Origin: Asterella californica
Lineage: Eukaryota > Streptophyta > Marchantiopsida > Marchantiales > Aytoniaceae
Reading direction: 5' to 3'
Assembly (NCBI GenBank): GCA_036924285.1
Contig: JAYKYS010000002.1
Span: forward strand, 42,733,501-42,797,500
DNA length: 64,000 nucleotides
Both the position numbers and the translations under genes were made by a program. Shown here piece after piece: positions 22,549 through 34,451 of this stretch (positions within the stretch are counted from its first letter, which is position 1; the number at the start of each line of letters is the position of its first letter). The notes under the pieces are model-generated. The model had not been told where the DNA came from. It made no database searches and saw only the letters and a program-made list of their open reading frames with translations.

Positions 22549-23945
22549 CAATCGAGCTAAAATACTAAAAATTTTCACAAGAAAATACAAATCACAGAAA
22601 ATCTGACAATGACTGCATAAATTTTCCAGAGAGCAGAATTCCTAAACTCTCGTGAATAAACCCTCTCAACTTCAAAAATTTATATCTCTCTTCTAGATCA
22701 CTTTTTCCCATGATTTTTGTTGTCCCAGATAGCTTATCAGCCAATCTAAGATAGTGGAAAGTTTCACAAGAAAATAAAGAACACAGAAAATTTGACAGAG
22801 ATTGTACAAATTTTCCAAAGACAAGAATTCTTAAATTCTTGAATTTTCCTCCTCTAGTAATTTCTTTCTCCTCCTTTCTCTACAACTCTTGTTGCATCCT
22901 TTTTCATCTCTCCTCAAACCCTTTCTAAGTGAACAATATATAAAGAATGACCTCAAAGCGTCGTAGATCACTACGAGATAGACGAAAAGTTCTAATGTTG
23001 CTAACATCGCGTTAGCTCTCTCTCCTCCCAACGTTCTTTCCATGTGCTCTCCCATGATCTCTTTTTGTCGAATGTAGAATTGAACTCTAAACATCTTTTA
23101 ACGATCCCTTCAAGTGAGGTCTCGACAACGGAACCACAAATGTAAACCCTCAACGGTCCTATCGATCAACTACCCTCAATCTCTCAACCTCCGAGCATGT
23201 CTCTCACTCATGGATCACCTTTGATGACTTTGATGGTAGCACACCATTAACTTGAAGAGACAAATGTTTCACACAACCATAACTCGTCAACTAAAATTCT
23301 CCATTCTAGCGACGTTTCTCAAGTTCTCATATGCTAAAAAAACTCACATTCTCTATATTGTTGAAGTTGTCATTACGACGATGTGAGAACAAGGATGAGG
23401 AACTCTTCTCTACTCTTCTATTTATAAATTCTAGGTTTTTACTTTGGTACTCTTTGGTAACTCAGCCGTAATTATTCTTATCGAGTTTTACTAAGATATT
23501 ATTATTAAGGTAAAAGCATTAATCACATGGGCTTTTTACTTTTTCACATGGGTTTATTCTTTCAAAGTCAACAACTTTTAGAAAGATTCTAGAATATTCT
23601 CAAGAAATCTCAAATTTCTACCCCCTTTACACTAGAACCCACTAAAAAAGAGACATGTGGAATCTCTTCTTGTTTTTAATGTCCCACAAAGTCCATAACT
23701 TTAGTCTCATCACTAATATCAAGTCAAAAAAGAGATAAGGGATACTTTCCACCTCCTTTCTACTTTTTAGACAAGATGACAAGATAGTAGTGTTCACTCT
23801 GTAGAAAATATCTGAATTTTACCTAAAAATATAACTAAATTTGAACATAACTAACTTTAGCTAGTCATGACTAACTTGATACCTCCTTAAAGTACTTGGA
23901 CAGCAAATAAAAATTTCTACATTAGTAATAACTAAATGTTTAGAG
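22549..23945 (-). mobile_element. Element H, inverted part: 5' LTR and leader of the A family
   Basis: Read on the minus strand this matches A from about 1955 (LTR start region) through the primer site and leader to about 3410. The LTR/primer junction is at about 23130 (TGTAAACCCTC and CGACAACGGAACC on the plus strand). The leader repeats lie at 22560-22830. Divergence from A is larger than that between the LTRs of A. The orientation is opposite to the adjoining RT part. Confidence 0.8.
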
Positions 23946-25642
23946 TCCTCGAGAAACTCTCCATTTTCTTGCATTCCATCAAATACACAATGAGTTATGA
24001 CAAACAAGCATCCGAATACTTGACGGAGAGGAGCGTTGAAATGTATGAAGTGTCGAGGTGACCTTTTTCCTGATACATCCTCAGTGATAGAGCACTCCTA
24101 GCAGTAGCCTCTCTACTTCACAAATTCTCTTAGATGCTAAGTAATGCTCGTATTTGCGATCTCGTCACTATCTATCTACAGGCTTCTCGCCACTAGAGAG
24201 TCACGCTCAACCAACAATGTCATGCCACTTTATATGTCACATGGAACCAGAAAGCCCACGTTGATGGTCTAGGTTGGATATTTTTCGGTAACATTCAATT
24301 AAGTAAGTAACGAGTTTGACGTAGAGGTCCGATCAAGTAACAAGATCCGCGGATGGACCCGATCAAGTAAATAACTTATTTCCTTGCCTAATGAACTAAC
24401 GTGAGTTTTGGTCATGTCATCATTTTTCTCCCGATTTCTTGTATATTTTGTCACGGAAAATGATGTCGTGTCTTGGATATGTTAGCTTGCTCTTCGTTTG
24501 GTTAGATGCCCCTATAAACCAAAGAACAATGGTTAAAAAAGGAGAAAAGTTTATAGATACAACTCCTTAGTATAAAATTTAGTCTTCATTGGATACTGAA
24601 TTCATAGATTATGACATTTTCTGGTAGAGAAATGGAATGTTCATATTCAAAATATAGATTCAAATAATCATGTTTTTGGACCTCTCGAGGAGCTGATCTT
24701 TATCGTTTCTTTTACAGTTTAATGGAGCATTCAGATCCTCGTGCATATTCATCTAAGTCAAGTTCGGACCTCGATAGACATCAAAATTAAAGCTTCCTGG
24801 GAATTTATTTTTGGCCCATGACCAACACGTTCTACGTCTGAGGCCCCTCGGTCACATTCATTACTTTTGGACAAGACCTTTAACCAAACTTTTTCTCACC
24901 TTCCCTCACTACTCTTATTCTCGATATTAATTACTTCACTTCGCCGGAATCTTTCCTCTAGGCAAAACGTGTGCTAGCGTTTCTGATCAAAATGGCTCAT
25001 CTATGTTAACATACAATAACAGATGAGCAATAAGATAGATAACATAGATAGTACAATCTTTCTTTCTTTTCGTGTACAGTTCTCATGCCGTGACATTCTA
25101 GGACTACCACAGAGACTTGTAAGAATTCTATTTATTTCTTTGTACATAATTACTGAATGTTGCTACCGAGGACTACTATTTATCTCTACAGGATGCATAA
25201 TGATTCTGACGACTGCTTCTAGTGGACTGTAGTTCTCCCTATGTTGTGATGGAATGCTCGGTCAGGAGGTTGTCGATCTGAGTAGGGCCTCTATCAACGG
25301 GATGTAATCGGTTAGTAAATTTCTCATTGCTATCAAAATTTGGTTTTCGGACATTTTTAAACCATTGATTCATTCAAAACGATCGACTGTTTTCACTTCA
25401 GCTCTTCTAGGGTTCTCATAGATATTAAAATTTGGTTTCTTGAGAATTGCAAATTATGCACTCATTCAAATGTGATCGACCGCTTCACTTCAGCTCGTCT
25501 AAGGACGAAGAACCATTTATTTCTCGGACGGCCTGCCCTGCGTAGCTCCCAGATCTACATGTTCTCTTGGCTTCTGTGGTGATCATTCCTAAAACATATT
25601 TGAATAGCATACTTATAACGATCGTTGCCAACTGCAGCAAAT
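23946..25642. other. Unassigned AT-rich spacer downstream of the GST gene
   Basis: Only short chance ORFs are found, and no transposon homology to the rest of the window was seen. Confidence 0.5.
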
Positions 25643-25842
25643 TCTAAACGGTTCCACACTCGGAGTGCACGAAGTGTACACTTTCCAAACACTGAACTCT
25701 CAAGGCAAACCATACTTCCAGGGACAAAAGATCTAAATTACTTCTATACTGTTTCCACGAACTAAGCTTGATAACCGTACACCCTTGCGACCGAAGGTCT
25801 CCTAACTCAGACCTCCTTACAAAACTCACCATGTTCCGAGCT

Positions 25843-26855
25843 TCATTCTTTCGCTTTCTCGATATCTGAGAAGTCTGATGCTTCTGGTTTCTGAACAATC
25901 TTCTGCCATGCGGGTCGGGCCGCTCCCTTCTCGTACCAAGCATGAACGTGTGGCCGGCTTGTAATGACAGCTCGTTGTCCCGGATCCGCAAAGGCAAAAA
26001 AGAAATGAATCACAGGAATATGAGACAGATCTGCGAGGGAGAAGAAGTCGCCAGCCAAGTACTTGTGCTTTGACAGCCGGTCTTCATAAACGTCCAAGAC
26101 CGTGCCAAGCTTCTCCAGGTTGGTTTGAATCACGCCTGCATCCGGTACCTTTTTACGATACATCTCACGGCAAGCTGCCCAAATAGCAGGAAAGAATTGA
26201 TGAGCCTCAACCTCACTCCATACGTTTACGATGGCCTGCTCTTTCAGAGTCGAACCCATGAGAGGAGTGCCCTGACCTTCGCATTTGGCCACGACGTATC
26301 TTGCTATCGCTCGTGATTCTGATATAATGAGATGATCAGGAAATTGTCAGGACTGCAAGTCTGAAGTACCAAGGTACAGGTATATAGAGATTCGGTTCTA
26401 AACAGAGACTAAAAATATACAAGATAGAAGCACTCTGAACGTTACCAAATCACAGACTGGCACAAGCTAATCGTTCGAGCAGCCTCCTGCTTGAAGAGAA
26501 CAGGTAAGGACTACTGTAACAGAGACTACTTGCCAATGGGCTCAGTGAACTGATTCTGCGTTATTTGCTGTGGACTTGGCCTGCCAACCTTTAGCATTGA
26601 CATGTACAGGTAAAGAGGACTAGCTAGCCCGGACGAGACAATGCAGTGCGAGAAATATTTACCGAAGAGTACGAGATCGTCATCCTCAAATGCGGGCATT
26701 TGTCCAAACGGGTTCTTCGTCGCCCGGTACTCCTCTGTCTTGAGACTAGGAAAATCAACTGCTACAAGCTCATAGTCCGCATTCTTCTCGTTAAGGGTGA
26801 ATGCCGCGATACTGAGGAACGGAGAAATCCATGCACCGTATAGCTTCATAACCAT
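25843..26855 (-). CDS. Glutathione S-transferase, phi class, two exons
   Basis: Exon 1 is 26855-26663 and exon 2 is 26318-25843, both on the minus strand, giving 222 residues, which is normal for the family. The N-terminal thioredoxin fold reads MKLYGAWISPFLSIAAFTL, with the catalytic Ser expected in WISPF (residue 12). The glutathione-binding motif NPFGQMPAFEDDDLVLF is followed across the splice by ESRAIARYV, whose Glu-Ser contacts the glutathione glutamyl group. The C-terminal helical domain carries LEKLGTVLDVYEDRL and the folding motif AGDFFSLADLSHIPV. Phi-class enzymes are cytosolic and conjugate glutathione to electrophiles or reduce peroxides. Splice sites are GT at 26662-26661 and AG at 26320-26319, and the codon for Glu65 is split after its first base. 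It is the only intact host-type gene in the window, and no lesion is visible. The class is assigned by motif; tau or another class is unlikely. Confidence 0.9.
26319..26662 (-). other. Intron of the GST gene
   Basis: The intron is 344 bp, begins GTAAATATTT and ends TTATATCAG on the minus strand. Phase 1 splicing restores the conserved LFESRAI motif. Many seed-plant phi GSTs have an additional upstream intron, which is absent here. Confidence 0.88.
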
Positions 26856-27059
26856 CGTGATCTATTGAGCGCCTTAAAAAGAGTAAAACTCAATGTTTCT
26901 TACAAGCAACCACTTCAAATTCGCTCAAAAGATCTTTTCTTCGAAAGTCACTCACTATTCTGTCGATCCGATGCTGCACCTCGACCTATACTTCCCACGC
27001 TGAGGCGGTGTTCCTTCGAACGGCACCTATCAACTGTAGCTTTTAAGAAGACGATCGAT

Positions 27060-27067
27060 GTATATAG
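27060..27067 (-). promoter_or_regulatory. Possible TATA box of the GST gene
   Basis: On the minus strand CTATATAC lies about 206 bp before the GST start codon. The spacing suits a plant promoter with a long leader. No other element is recognised. Confidence 0.3.
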
Positions 27068-29270
27068 TTCAATGAGCTTCAAAGTTCAATCCTGATGAAC
27101 AGACCTAACAAACAACATGGTCAGCAGTAGAGCATTATCCCGCTGGGCGTGCAGCTTCCTACTGTCTGATTCGCCATGGGTTTAGCCCGACGTTTCTGGA
27201 GCCTTCGCTCTCGTTTCGTGCGGCTTCGATCAAAGTTATCTACAGCTAGCTGGTATGCAAGCTCTCGAATCTTCACAATACACGTACGTCCTGTACGGAC
27301 GGGGCCATAGCCGACGTAGTGCCGCAGCTCTCGATGCTGGAAGTCGCGCTGTGTCTTAACTTTTTGAAATAAATCTTTGGAGGTCTCTTCATCTTTACAA
27401 ATTGTTTGTTGTCCATTCTATCCCAAGAAATATATATTCTTGTCTTCTTACCCATAAATTACTGAATTTGTCTCTATGGTCAAACTTTGAAGGCCGGCGT
27501 GCTAGAGGTGATGTATATGTTCTTCCTTATACTAGCAGCTCATATATCGACCACTTCAAACTTAAAAAGTTGAAGGAAAATACCGTTCATATAAGAATAT
27601 GAAATTGTTCGTATGAGGTTCACCGTGCAAGCGTGAATAAATAAATAATATGCATGCAGCTTGAGTTTTTGGTTCGAGGGGAAAGAAGAGGAAAAGCGTC
27701 GCATGCGAGAGAAAGTCATGGAATCAGATGGTCCTTCTTGAGCGTACGATTAGATTTACGAACAGGTTTAGGCGATGTGCATTAGGGTTGTGTATTTCTC
27801 CTCAGGAACCGGAGGATCATATTTGTTACAGTGTTAGCACTATATAAGCGTATCTCCAAACTTTTACGAGTAAGAAATTTGAAAATAAATGAATCAAAGA
27901 TGAAAGAATGAAAGATGTTTGCTGGAGTCCATGAAAATCTAGAAACGGATGATTTACAAAAAAGAAATCCATTAAAAATCTATTTATGCAAGAAAGTATA
28001 AAGTTCTAGGTCTACTACCATGATAGACACGGCCAGATTTTATTCAGAATTATTATTATTTATTTAGACACTTGGTCATTAGAACAAAACTAAATCAATA
28101 AAAGGGACACTACGAAACACTCTGTCTGAATTATTATGATCCTAAATCCTTTGGTCTGCTAACAAACGAAGAAATTTTCTTATTATTTCACTCTAATTTA
28201 TGACCAAGCCTTTCCTTGCTTGACCATGTTTATTTGCCTTCTCCATCTGATAATGGAATAAGTGAATATAACTTTTCTATTAAATATATATGTATCCAAA
28301 TTCAAGTGACCTCTCGACGGTACATGAGAAAACAAACAAACACTATCTGCGGATGGTAAATTTTACATGTTTCATAAAATTATTAGCACTCATATTAACT
28401 CTTGATTTTATCAAATTTATTTTAGATTTGTCATACAAATTGTTTAACTCAAAGATTAAACTTGGAAGTAACTCCCATCTTCCAATTTACCCTAAGTTGA
28501 AATCTCGGTTTTTTTCTGCGTAGACTGCATATTTATATCTGTTGTTTCTACTGAGACTCTAAGACTATACAGTTTTTACATGGCAAATATGAAAGCATAA
28601 TTTGCTTCTAGAAGCTATACATATTTAACGTGAAGTACACCTACCGTCAAATACATGGTTCTCATCAGTCTTTATCTTGCGATAGGTCCACGTGGAGTTC
28701 AATCCTTCTTAGTTTTCAAGTCAGGAGCAGTGCTCTTTCACTTCAGCTTGACCATGTGTACTTCCTTGCATATTCACCTCTTCCAAGTTCGGAAGTGGAG
28801 AATATGCAAGAAATTTAATTAATTAGTTAATTAAACTGATACCAAAAAGATTAGTGATAAATTAAACTTTCTAAAAAATAAATATTATAAGAGGACTGCA
28901 GTTTTCACTTATCAGTTATCTCACATATTGTATTAAGCCAGTTTTGAAAATAAATACTATTCAACTTGTCTTACATACTGTATAATGTCATTTAGAAAAT
29001 AACTGAACTTTATTTCATTAAACCAAATACACAGATATATTCGATAAAGCTCAAATGTTTAGTCTAATAACAGAACTATGCCAAAATATCAATCACTACA
29101 ACCGCATGCTAATTTCAACTATTACATCAAGATCATCCCACGACGATATTGTGCTCGCGCACTACACACAATTTGTGTGTGATTGTTGCTATGCGGTAGC
29201 ATAGCTATACGTCAATTGTGAAAACTCGAGAAAGAATAAAAGAAATATTTATCGTGTAGTGAGAAGAATG
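27068..29270. other. Unassigned AT-rich DNA upstream of the GST gene
   Basis: No supportable gene, LTR or long repeat is present. Confidence 0.5.
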
Positions 29271-29300
29271 GTCGTCGTGAATCGTCGTGAATCGTCGTGA
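29271..29300 (+). repeat. 10-bp tandem repeat, three units
   Basis: The unit CGTCGTGAAT is repeated three times with one change at the end (AAA). Confidence 0.7.
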
Positions 29301-29404
29301 AAACCAGAAAAGTGAAAGAAAGGAGATAAATTGAGAAAATTGCTAACGCATAGCCTTGCTTCCATTGGTCTCCATTACATTGGTATAATTATTAAAACTG
29401 CCTT

Positions 29405-29803
29405 TCACCACTCTAAGATCGTATCTGAAGATAATGAGTAAGATCCACGATTGGTAAAGAAAGAGATGATGATGAGCGCATCGTGTAGTCTTTCGACATC
29501 ACGTGTCCAGGTGGTGGACGAGGTGGGCGACCAAAACACTTGTGCTAGTTCCTTCCATGTAGGACGGACTCGAGCATCGACTCTTTTTTGAACATTCGTT
29601 ATATGCGACAGGTTTATCAAAAAATCTTTTAGTATCTTCTCGTCAAGTAGACAGCATCTACGCTTGTGTAGTTGCAGCGAGCGCTTGTAGTATACGTGAT
29701 CTGTGCTATTCGTCACCTCTGTAACAATGACCTTCATAGCCTTCAAAGAATATTGGCTAGATATCACCATGAGTTGAACACCAATGTTAAGAAAATCAAT
29801 CAA
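29405..29803 (-). CDS. Unrecognised ORF, possibly an exon of a decayed gene
   Basis: This 132-codon ORF has ordinary amino-acid composition and helical character (LMVISSQYSLKAMKVIVTEV, RCCLLDEKILKDFLINL, RPTWKELAQVFW). No family is recognised. About 600 bp upstream on the same strand another ORF (30409-30600) also looks protein-like, so the two could be exons of one degraded gene. No splice sites were established. Confidence 0.25.
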   Translation of the reverse strand: MIDFLNIGVQLMVISSQYSLKAMKVIVTEVTNSTDHVYYKRSLQLHKRRCCLLDEKILKDFLINLSHITNVQKRVDARVRPTWKELAQVFWSPTSSTTWTRDVERLHDALIIISFFTNRGSYSLSSDTILEW

Positions 29804-30408
29804 TCAATGCAACTGTTGTGTTGATAGTGACAAAGACTTGATCCTCCTTGCTGCTAGGTAGCTATTTCAAATGATAAATAATCACGTCAACAGTTGATGG
29901 GATGTCTTGCATATGATTTCATACTATGCAACACTTCAGTGAAGTGCACATGGGATAATGGACGATACACCATGGTTGGAAGTGGGTCAGTCACCTAGCG
30001 ACTGGAGCCATGAATGTGTAGTAATGCTCAAGCTCTTTTAACTCAATAATATGCTCCGGAAGTCTTTTGCGTTCTCACGAGGCATAGAGGAACAACAGAT
30101 TCTGCATCAGTGTCAACAGCAGGTTCTGCACCAGCGTCATAGACACACGGAGGAGCAAATATTATCTAGTTGGGGATAGTTTTGATCTCAATGTGATCAA
30201 TACCAACATCATCAAAAATGTCACGAAAATCCAATAAACACTATGACTCCTCGAGTCTTCTTTAGCTCTCTCACGAAAAGTGGTGATAACATCATGATTG
30301 CAGAAGAACTATCTTGTAGAAGAGAAGGTGTTGTCCTCAATAGACTATCTTTTTCATCGATCGAAAAAAGACGAGGATTGTACTTACTGAATGAAAGATC
30401 AACAGTGA

Positions 30409-30600
30409 CTAACTTCTTAGCTCATGGTCTTCATACATTACAGTCAATGTATTTGTTTTCGCCACTGCATCAGTAACGAGGTCTACAACCTTGACAAGTT
30501 GACACAGACAAGGTATAACAGCAACGTCGACAACCCACAAGACAATTGAAGAAGAACGTGAGTACTGTGAGAAAGTAACGTCAAGCTTTAAGAAATCCAT
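30409..30600 (-). CDS. Unrecognised short ORF, possible upstream exon
   Basis: This 63-codon ORF starts MDFLKLDVTFSQYS with a hydrophobic helical middle (IVLWVVDVAVIPCLCQLVK). It might be the N-terminal exon of the gene suggested at 29405-29803, but the connection is not shown by the sequence. Confidence 0.2.
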   Translation of the reverse strand: MDFLKLDVTFSQYSRSSSIVLWVVDVAVIPCLCQLVKVVDLVTDAVAKTNTLTVMYEDHELRS

Positions 30601-30748
30601 CTGCCAGAAAGCAGAGAGTCAAAGTAAAAAACGAACAGAAATGACAAAAGGAGCAATTGTTGAAATTGTGAAAAAAGTGTGAGAGGGTTCGCACACTTAG
30701 TATTAATGGGAACAAAGTCACATCTACACACTTCCAAGGAGAGTGGGC

Positions 30749-31319
30749 AGAAGTGTGCGAGTCCTAGCACACTACGATAGAATGAGCATAGAAGTGTGCG
30801 AGTCCTCAGACACTATGACAGAATGAGGACAGAAATGTGCGAGCCCAGCTCACTTCTAACACATGACTACATGAGTGGGCAAGGTCTCGTGCACTTTCAA
30901 CGTGGAAGAATTGAAGTGCACGAGCCCTTGTGCGCTTCGACCGAGGGAGGAGAGAAGTGCGCAAGCCCTCGCACACTATGAGAGATTCAGGATAAGAAGT
31001 CAGTGAACTCTCGTGCACTTCCAACAAAGGACTACATGATGCACGAGGTCTAGCGTACTTCTCCATCGAGTGGACAGAAGTGTGCGAGTCCTCTCGCACT
31101 TTTGTAGATAAGCGGTAGAAGTGCACGAGATCTCGTGCACTTCGACCAAAGGATTAGAGAAGTGCACGAGACCTCGCGCATTTTCTTCGAGAGAGCGCAG
31201 AAGTGCAGGTCGGCTCATGCAATTTCAACAAGAGAGAACAGAAGTGCATACCCTCTCGCACTATGAAATAATGCGTACTGAAATGCGCGAGTCCTCGTGC
31301 ACTTCTGGTGGAAGGGCTC
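30749..31319 (+). repeat. Minisatellite: about 14 units of 41 bp with palindromic core
   Basis: Units begin (AGAAGTG or variant) at about 30749, 30790, 30830, 30870, 30911, 30951, 30993, 31036, 31075, 31116, 31157, 31198, 31239 and 31279, an average of 40.8 bp. The first 26 bp of each unit approximate an inverted repeat, GAAGTGCRCGAG joined to CTCGYGCACTTC. In the unit at 31118-31143 this palindrome is perfect. The remaining 15 bp are variable. Units differ at 20-40% of positions. Weaker unit-like traces extend left to about 30670. Confidence 0.85.
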
Positions 31320-33052
31320 ACTTTGACATATCACCACATATTTAAGCTCACCTTGACACGTCATCACACCACCTTTACATTTATCTTCTTCCTCGTACCG
31401 GTCAGAACTGCACTTTGGATACATATTTTCACTTCAGCTTAGAAAGTTTCATATACGTCTTTTTCTTCTGTTTGGAGCGCGAGGTTATGCTTTTGAGTTT
31501 GTGGGGTAACTCCAGTTTTGCCACTTTAGTAGTGTTTTTCTTTTCAAGGTCACATAATCATGGCGTTCTTTTGGAGAAAGGACATGCTTGGTCAGTTTAT
31601 CATTTTGAGATAGAAAACGAAACCATGAGTGCAGTATGCTGTCTCAAAATACTGAACGGGATTTCTAAACTCCCCCTCTCTTCTCACTACAATGATCATG
31701 CGTTTTCTTTGATATTATTCAACCTCCATCAACCTTATGATGGAGGAGGAAAATATTTAAGAGTTTAATTTAATACCTAACTCTTCTCAAGCAAACATGT
31801 AAAGATTAATTTACTACCTAACTCTACCAGTTGAGAAGGGATAGGTAATAAGTTAATTGATTAGTTGAATTAATCTTTCTTTGCTAGTAGTCTCTGGCAC
31901 TTAGACACTCAGAACTGCATCTTTCTTCGCTTTTTTTCTGGGTTATTTGGGGATCTTCTCGCATCTCCAGGCATAGCTAACATTTAATATTTAAAAATAA
32001 TTTTTATTTTCAGATTAGTATACAGTTTCCACTTATACTTGTGTCTTTCCCGATAACTACAAGCGGGCAAGAGTTCCCCAGAACATTGTTTACATGTTTA
32101 TTTTTGTCATATTTCTTAGGGCTCTAGCACTGTGGATTATCTACTGATATCACCAAATGATGTAAAAGAATACATACATGACTCCAGAATTATACTTCCC
32201 TTCCCACATAAATTGGACCATGGCCACTCTCCACTTCATGTTTCAGTACGGCTTCCAAGGCACCTCAGAAGATCAGCAGGTATCACTCTCCACCCCAGAA
32301 ATAGTTCAGATAGACCCTCTGAAAAGAGGATATATTCCATCAAACATATTAACAAAAATATATGTAGAATATATTAACAACTATAGTCGGGAAAGGACTT
32401 GTTCAACGACTTTCCATTTGAACAAGTACAAAGTTTTAGGTATTTGAGACATGATCTCATGTAAAATTACAGTTGGGTGGCGTGCATCAAGCATCGGATG
32501 AGAGACTCAGCGCTTTATGCTCCTTATGAACAAATGCAGAATATTTCATTTGCACTCATGGTCTTGGAGAAAGCTATTGTTTCAAATCCTGGTCCAACCC
32601 ATACTACTGTACCGATCTCCTGTGTGGGTGCAAGACTGTCATCAGAGAGATGGAAGAAATTAGAAAGGGTACAGAAAACTTTCATTGAAGATGACCATGC
32701 TTTCGCTACGAAAGGGCACTTTGGATGCATATAAGAATAATAGATTTACCTTTTGTGCAGATTAGTATTTACAGAGAATGACAGAGAACCGTGGGATTGA
32801 AAGGGGATATTAGTTTCTTGGACAAATATGAACATATTTTCTTGAGGTCAAAATTAAATGCAAATAAAAGAATGCAATTTCCTTCTTATATTTCCATGTT
32901 CGTTGTTTCATAACAATATATCACGCGAGAGCGAGTTTGGAGAAGTCACATACACTACTTCAAATAGTCGATCGACGGTGTAGATGAGAGGCTTCCGGTG
33001 AGAGTGTCCCTTGCCTCTCGCTTGTTACAACTAAAGCATTCATACCAGTCGG
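31320..33052. other. Unassigned AT-rich spacer left of the copia element
   Basis: No supportable gene is seen. A 117-codon ORF at 31415 and shorter ones near 32132-32734 look like chance. Tract TTAATTGATTAGTTGAATTAA near 31850 is an AT-rich imperfect palindrome. Confidence 0.45.
33048..33052. repeat. Target-site duplication GTCGG, left copy (copia element)
   Basis: GTCGG precedes the LTR at 33053 and recurs exactly at 39307-39311 after the other LTR. Confidence 0.9.
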
Positions 33053-33308
33053 TGTTGGAAATGGACTGCTAGTAGGATAGGCTAAGGCAAAACTCTAAGT
33101 CACGACATAAGGACAATGTGAGAGTGTGGGAGAGCTCCTCAAGAGAGTGTGGGCAGAACCAAGTAAATGATTACTCAATAATGTACAATGGCCTTGGGCC
33201 TAGATAATATACCTTGGGTCTTGGCCTTGGTGACCTTACGAAAGGTCACCATCTAATAGCATGAACTGGTTACTGTAATACGGGAGTATTCACACTTGTA
33301 TTCTAACA
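33053..33308 (-). repeat. 3' LTR of copia element (left end)
   Basis: On the plus strand it runs from TGTTGGAAATGG to TTCTAACA. It matches 39052-39306. Confidence 0.92.
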
Positions 33309-33322
33309 CTCCCACTCAGTAA
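33309..33322 (-). other. Polypurine tract of copia element
   Basis: On the minus strand ACTGAGTGGGAG directly precedes the 3' LTR start TGTTAGAATA. Confidence 0.7.
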
Positions 33323-33343
33323 CAGTTCGGATAAAAATATTAC

Positions 33344-34421
33344 TTAGCTAGAAAACATTCTTAATTTTGGTAGTAGATAGTCCAACTTGGGAGCTGGTAA
33401 GCTCTTTGTCAAAATATCTGCAACCATGTCCTCAGTAGGACAATATCTAACTTCTATAACTTTTCCAACGACGTGATCTTTGATGAAGTGATATCGGATG
33501 TCGATGTGCTTCGTACGGTCGTGGAACTTGCTGGTGTTGACAAGGGCCATAGCACTTTGGTTGTCACAATATGTAACGGTCGGCTCCTTGTCATACAATC
33601 CGATGTCGGTCAGGAGCTGACGTAACCAGATTGTCTCTGAACAGCTCGTGCTAAGAGCTATATATTCTGCCTCTGTACTTGACAAGGCTACTGATTTCTG
33701 TCTCTTAGAGGACCAGCTAATGACTCCTCCAGAGTAGATGAAGCAATGTCCTGATGTGGATCGTCTTGTCTCCGCATGTCCTCCCCAGTCAGCATCGGTG
33801 TAACCGAATAGAGAGTAGGGCTGGGGTGAGTGAGCATACTCAAGGTACAAATTCAAAGTTCCCTTGATGTAATGGAAAATCCGCTTCATAGCGACAATGT
33901 GCTTAGGTCCAGGACTACTCATGAACTGGGAGAGTACACTAATGGGATAAGACAAATCAAGACAAGTGCATATTGCGGCCCAATTAATAGAGCCAGCTGC
34001 ACTCTGGTAAGGATAACTATTACATAGCTTCTTTTCATCCTCAGTGACAGGAGAGTCATCTGAGGAAAGTTTCTCACCTGTAACTAGAGGGGTGCTTACG
34101 GGTTTGCAACCTTGTAAGCCAAACTGAAATAGTTTTTGTGTCAAATACAAAGTTTGACTAAGTGTGATAGTGCGAGAGGATGGGTCACGATTAATCTCAA
34201 TGCTAAAACAATGATGGACTGACGATGTCAGTCATTTTGAACCGTGAGCTCAATTTCTCTTTTACATGGGATAGCAGAGCCTCACTGCTGCTGGCAATCA
34301 CGGTGTCATCCACGTAGAGGACAAGGATGACAAAGTGCTGTTTCTGGTGCAAGTAGTAAACGTTTCCGTCTGCACCGGACTTAGCAAATCCAAGAGAAAG
34401 CAAGAAGTTGTCAATGATCAA
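33344..34421 (-). pseudogene. RT catalytic part and RNase H of copia element, broken
   Basis: The frame 34421-34203 carries the RT catalytic box LVLYVDDTVIAS and thumb start (SRFKMTDI). It then breaks by frameshift near 34205. The frame 34150-33344 (268 codons) holds the rest of RT (YQSAAGSINWAA, DLSYPISVLSQFM) and the RNase H domain. Catalytic residues lie in GYTDADWGG, SSTEAEYIAL and TYCDNQSAM, and the conserved end HIDIRYHFIKDHV and VADILTKSLP is present. RNase H would remove the RNA template during reverse transcription. It lies just inside the polypurine tract, as expected for copia order. Confidence 0.92.
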
Positions 34422-34451
34422 GTACCATTCTCTTGATGATTGCTTAAGACC

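Noticed and set aside
30749..31319. Array of palindromic repeats that looks superficially like a CRISPR array
   Set aside because: Repeats are strongly diverged, the variable part is only about 15 bp, there are no cas genes, and the surroundings are eukaryotic. It is a minisatellite.
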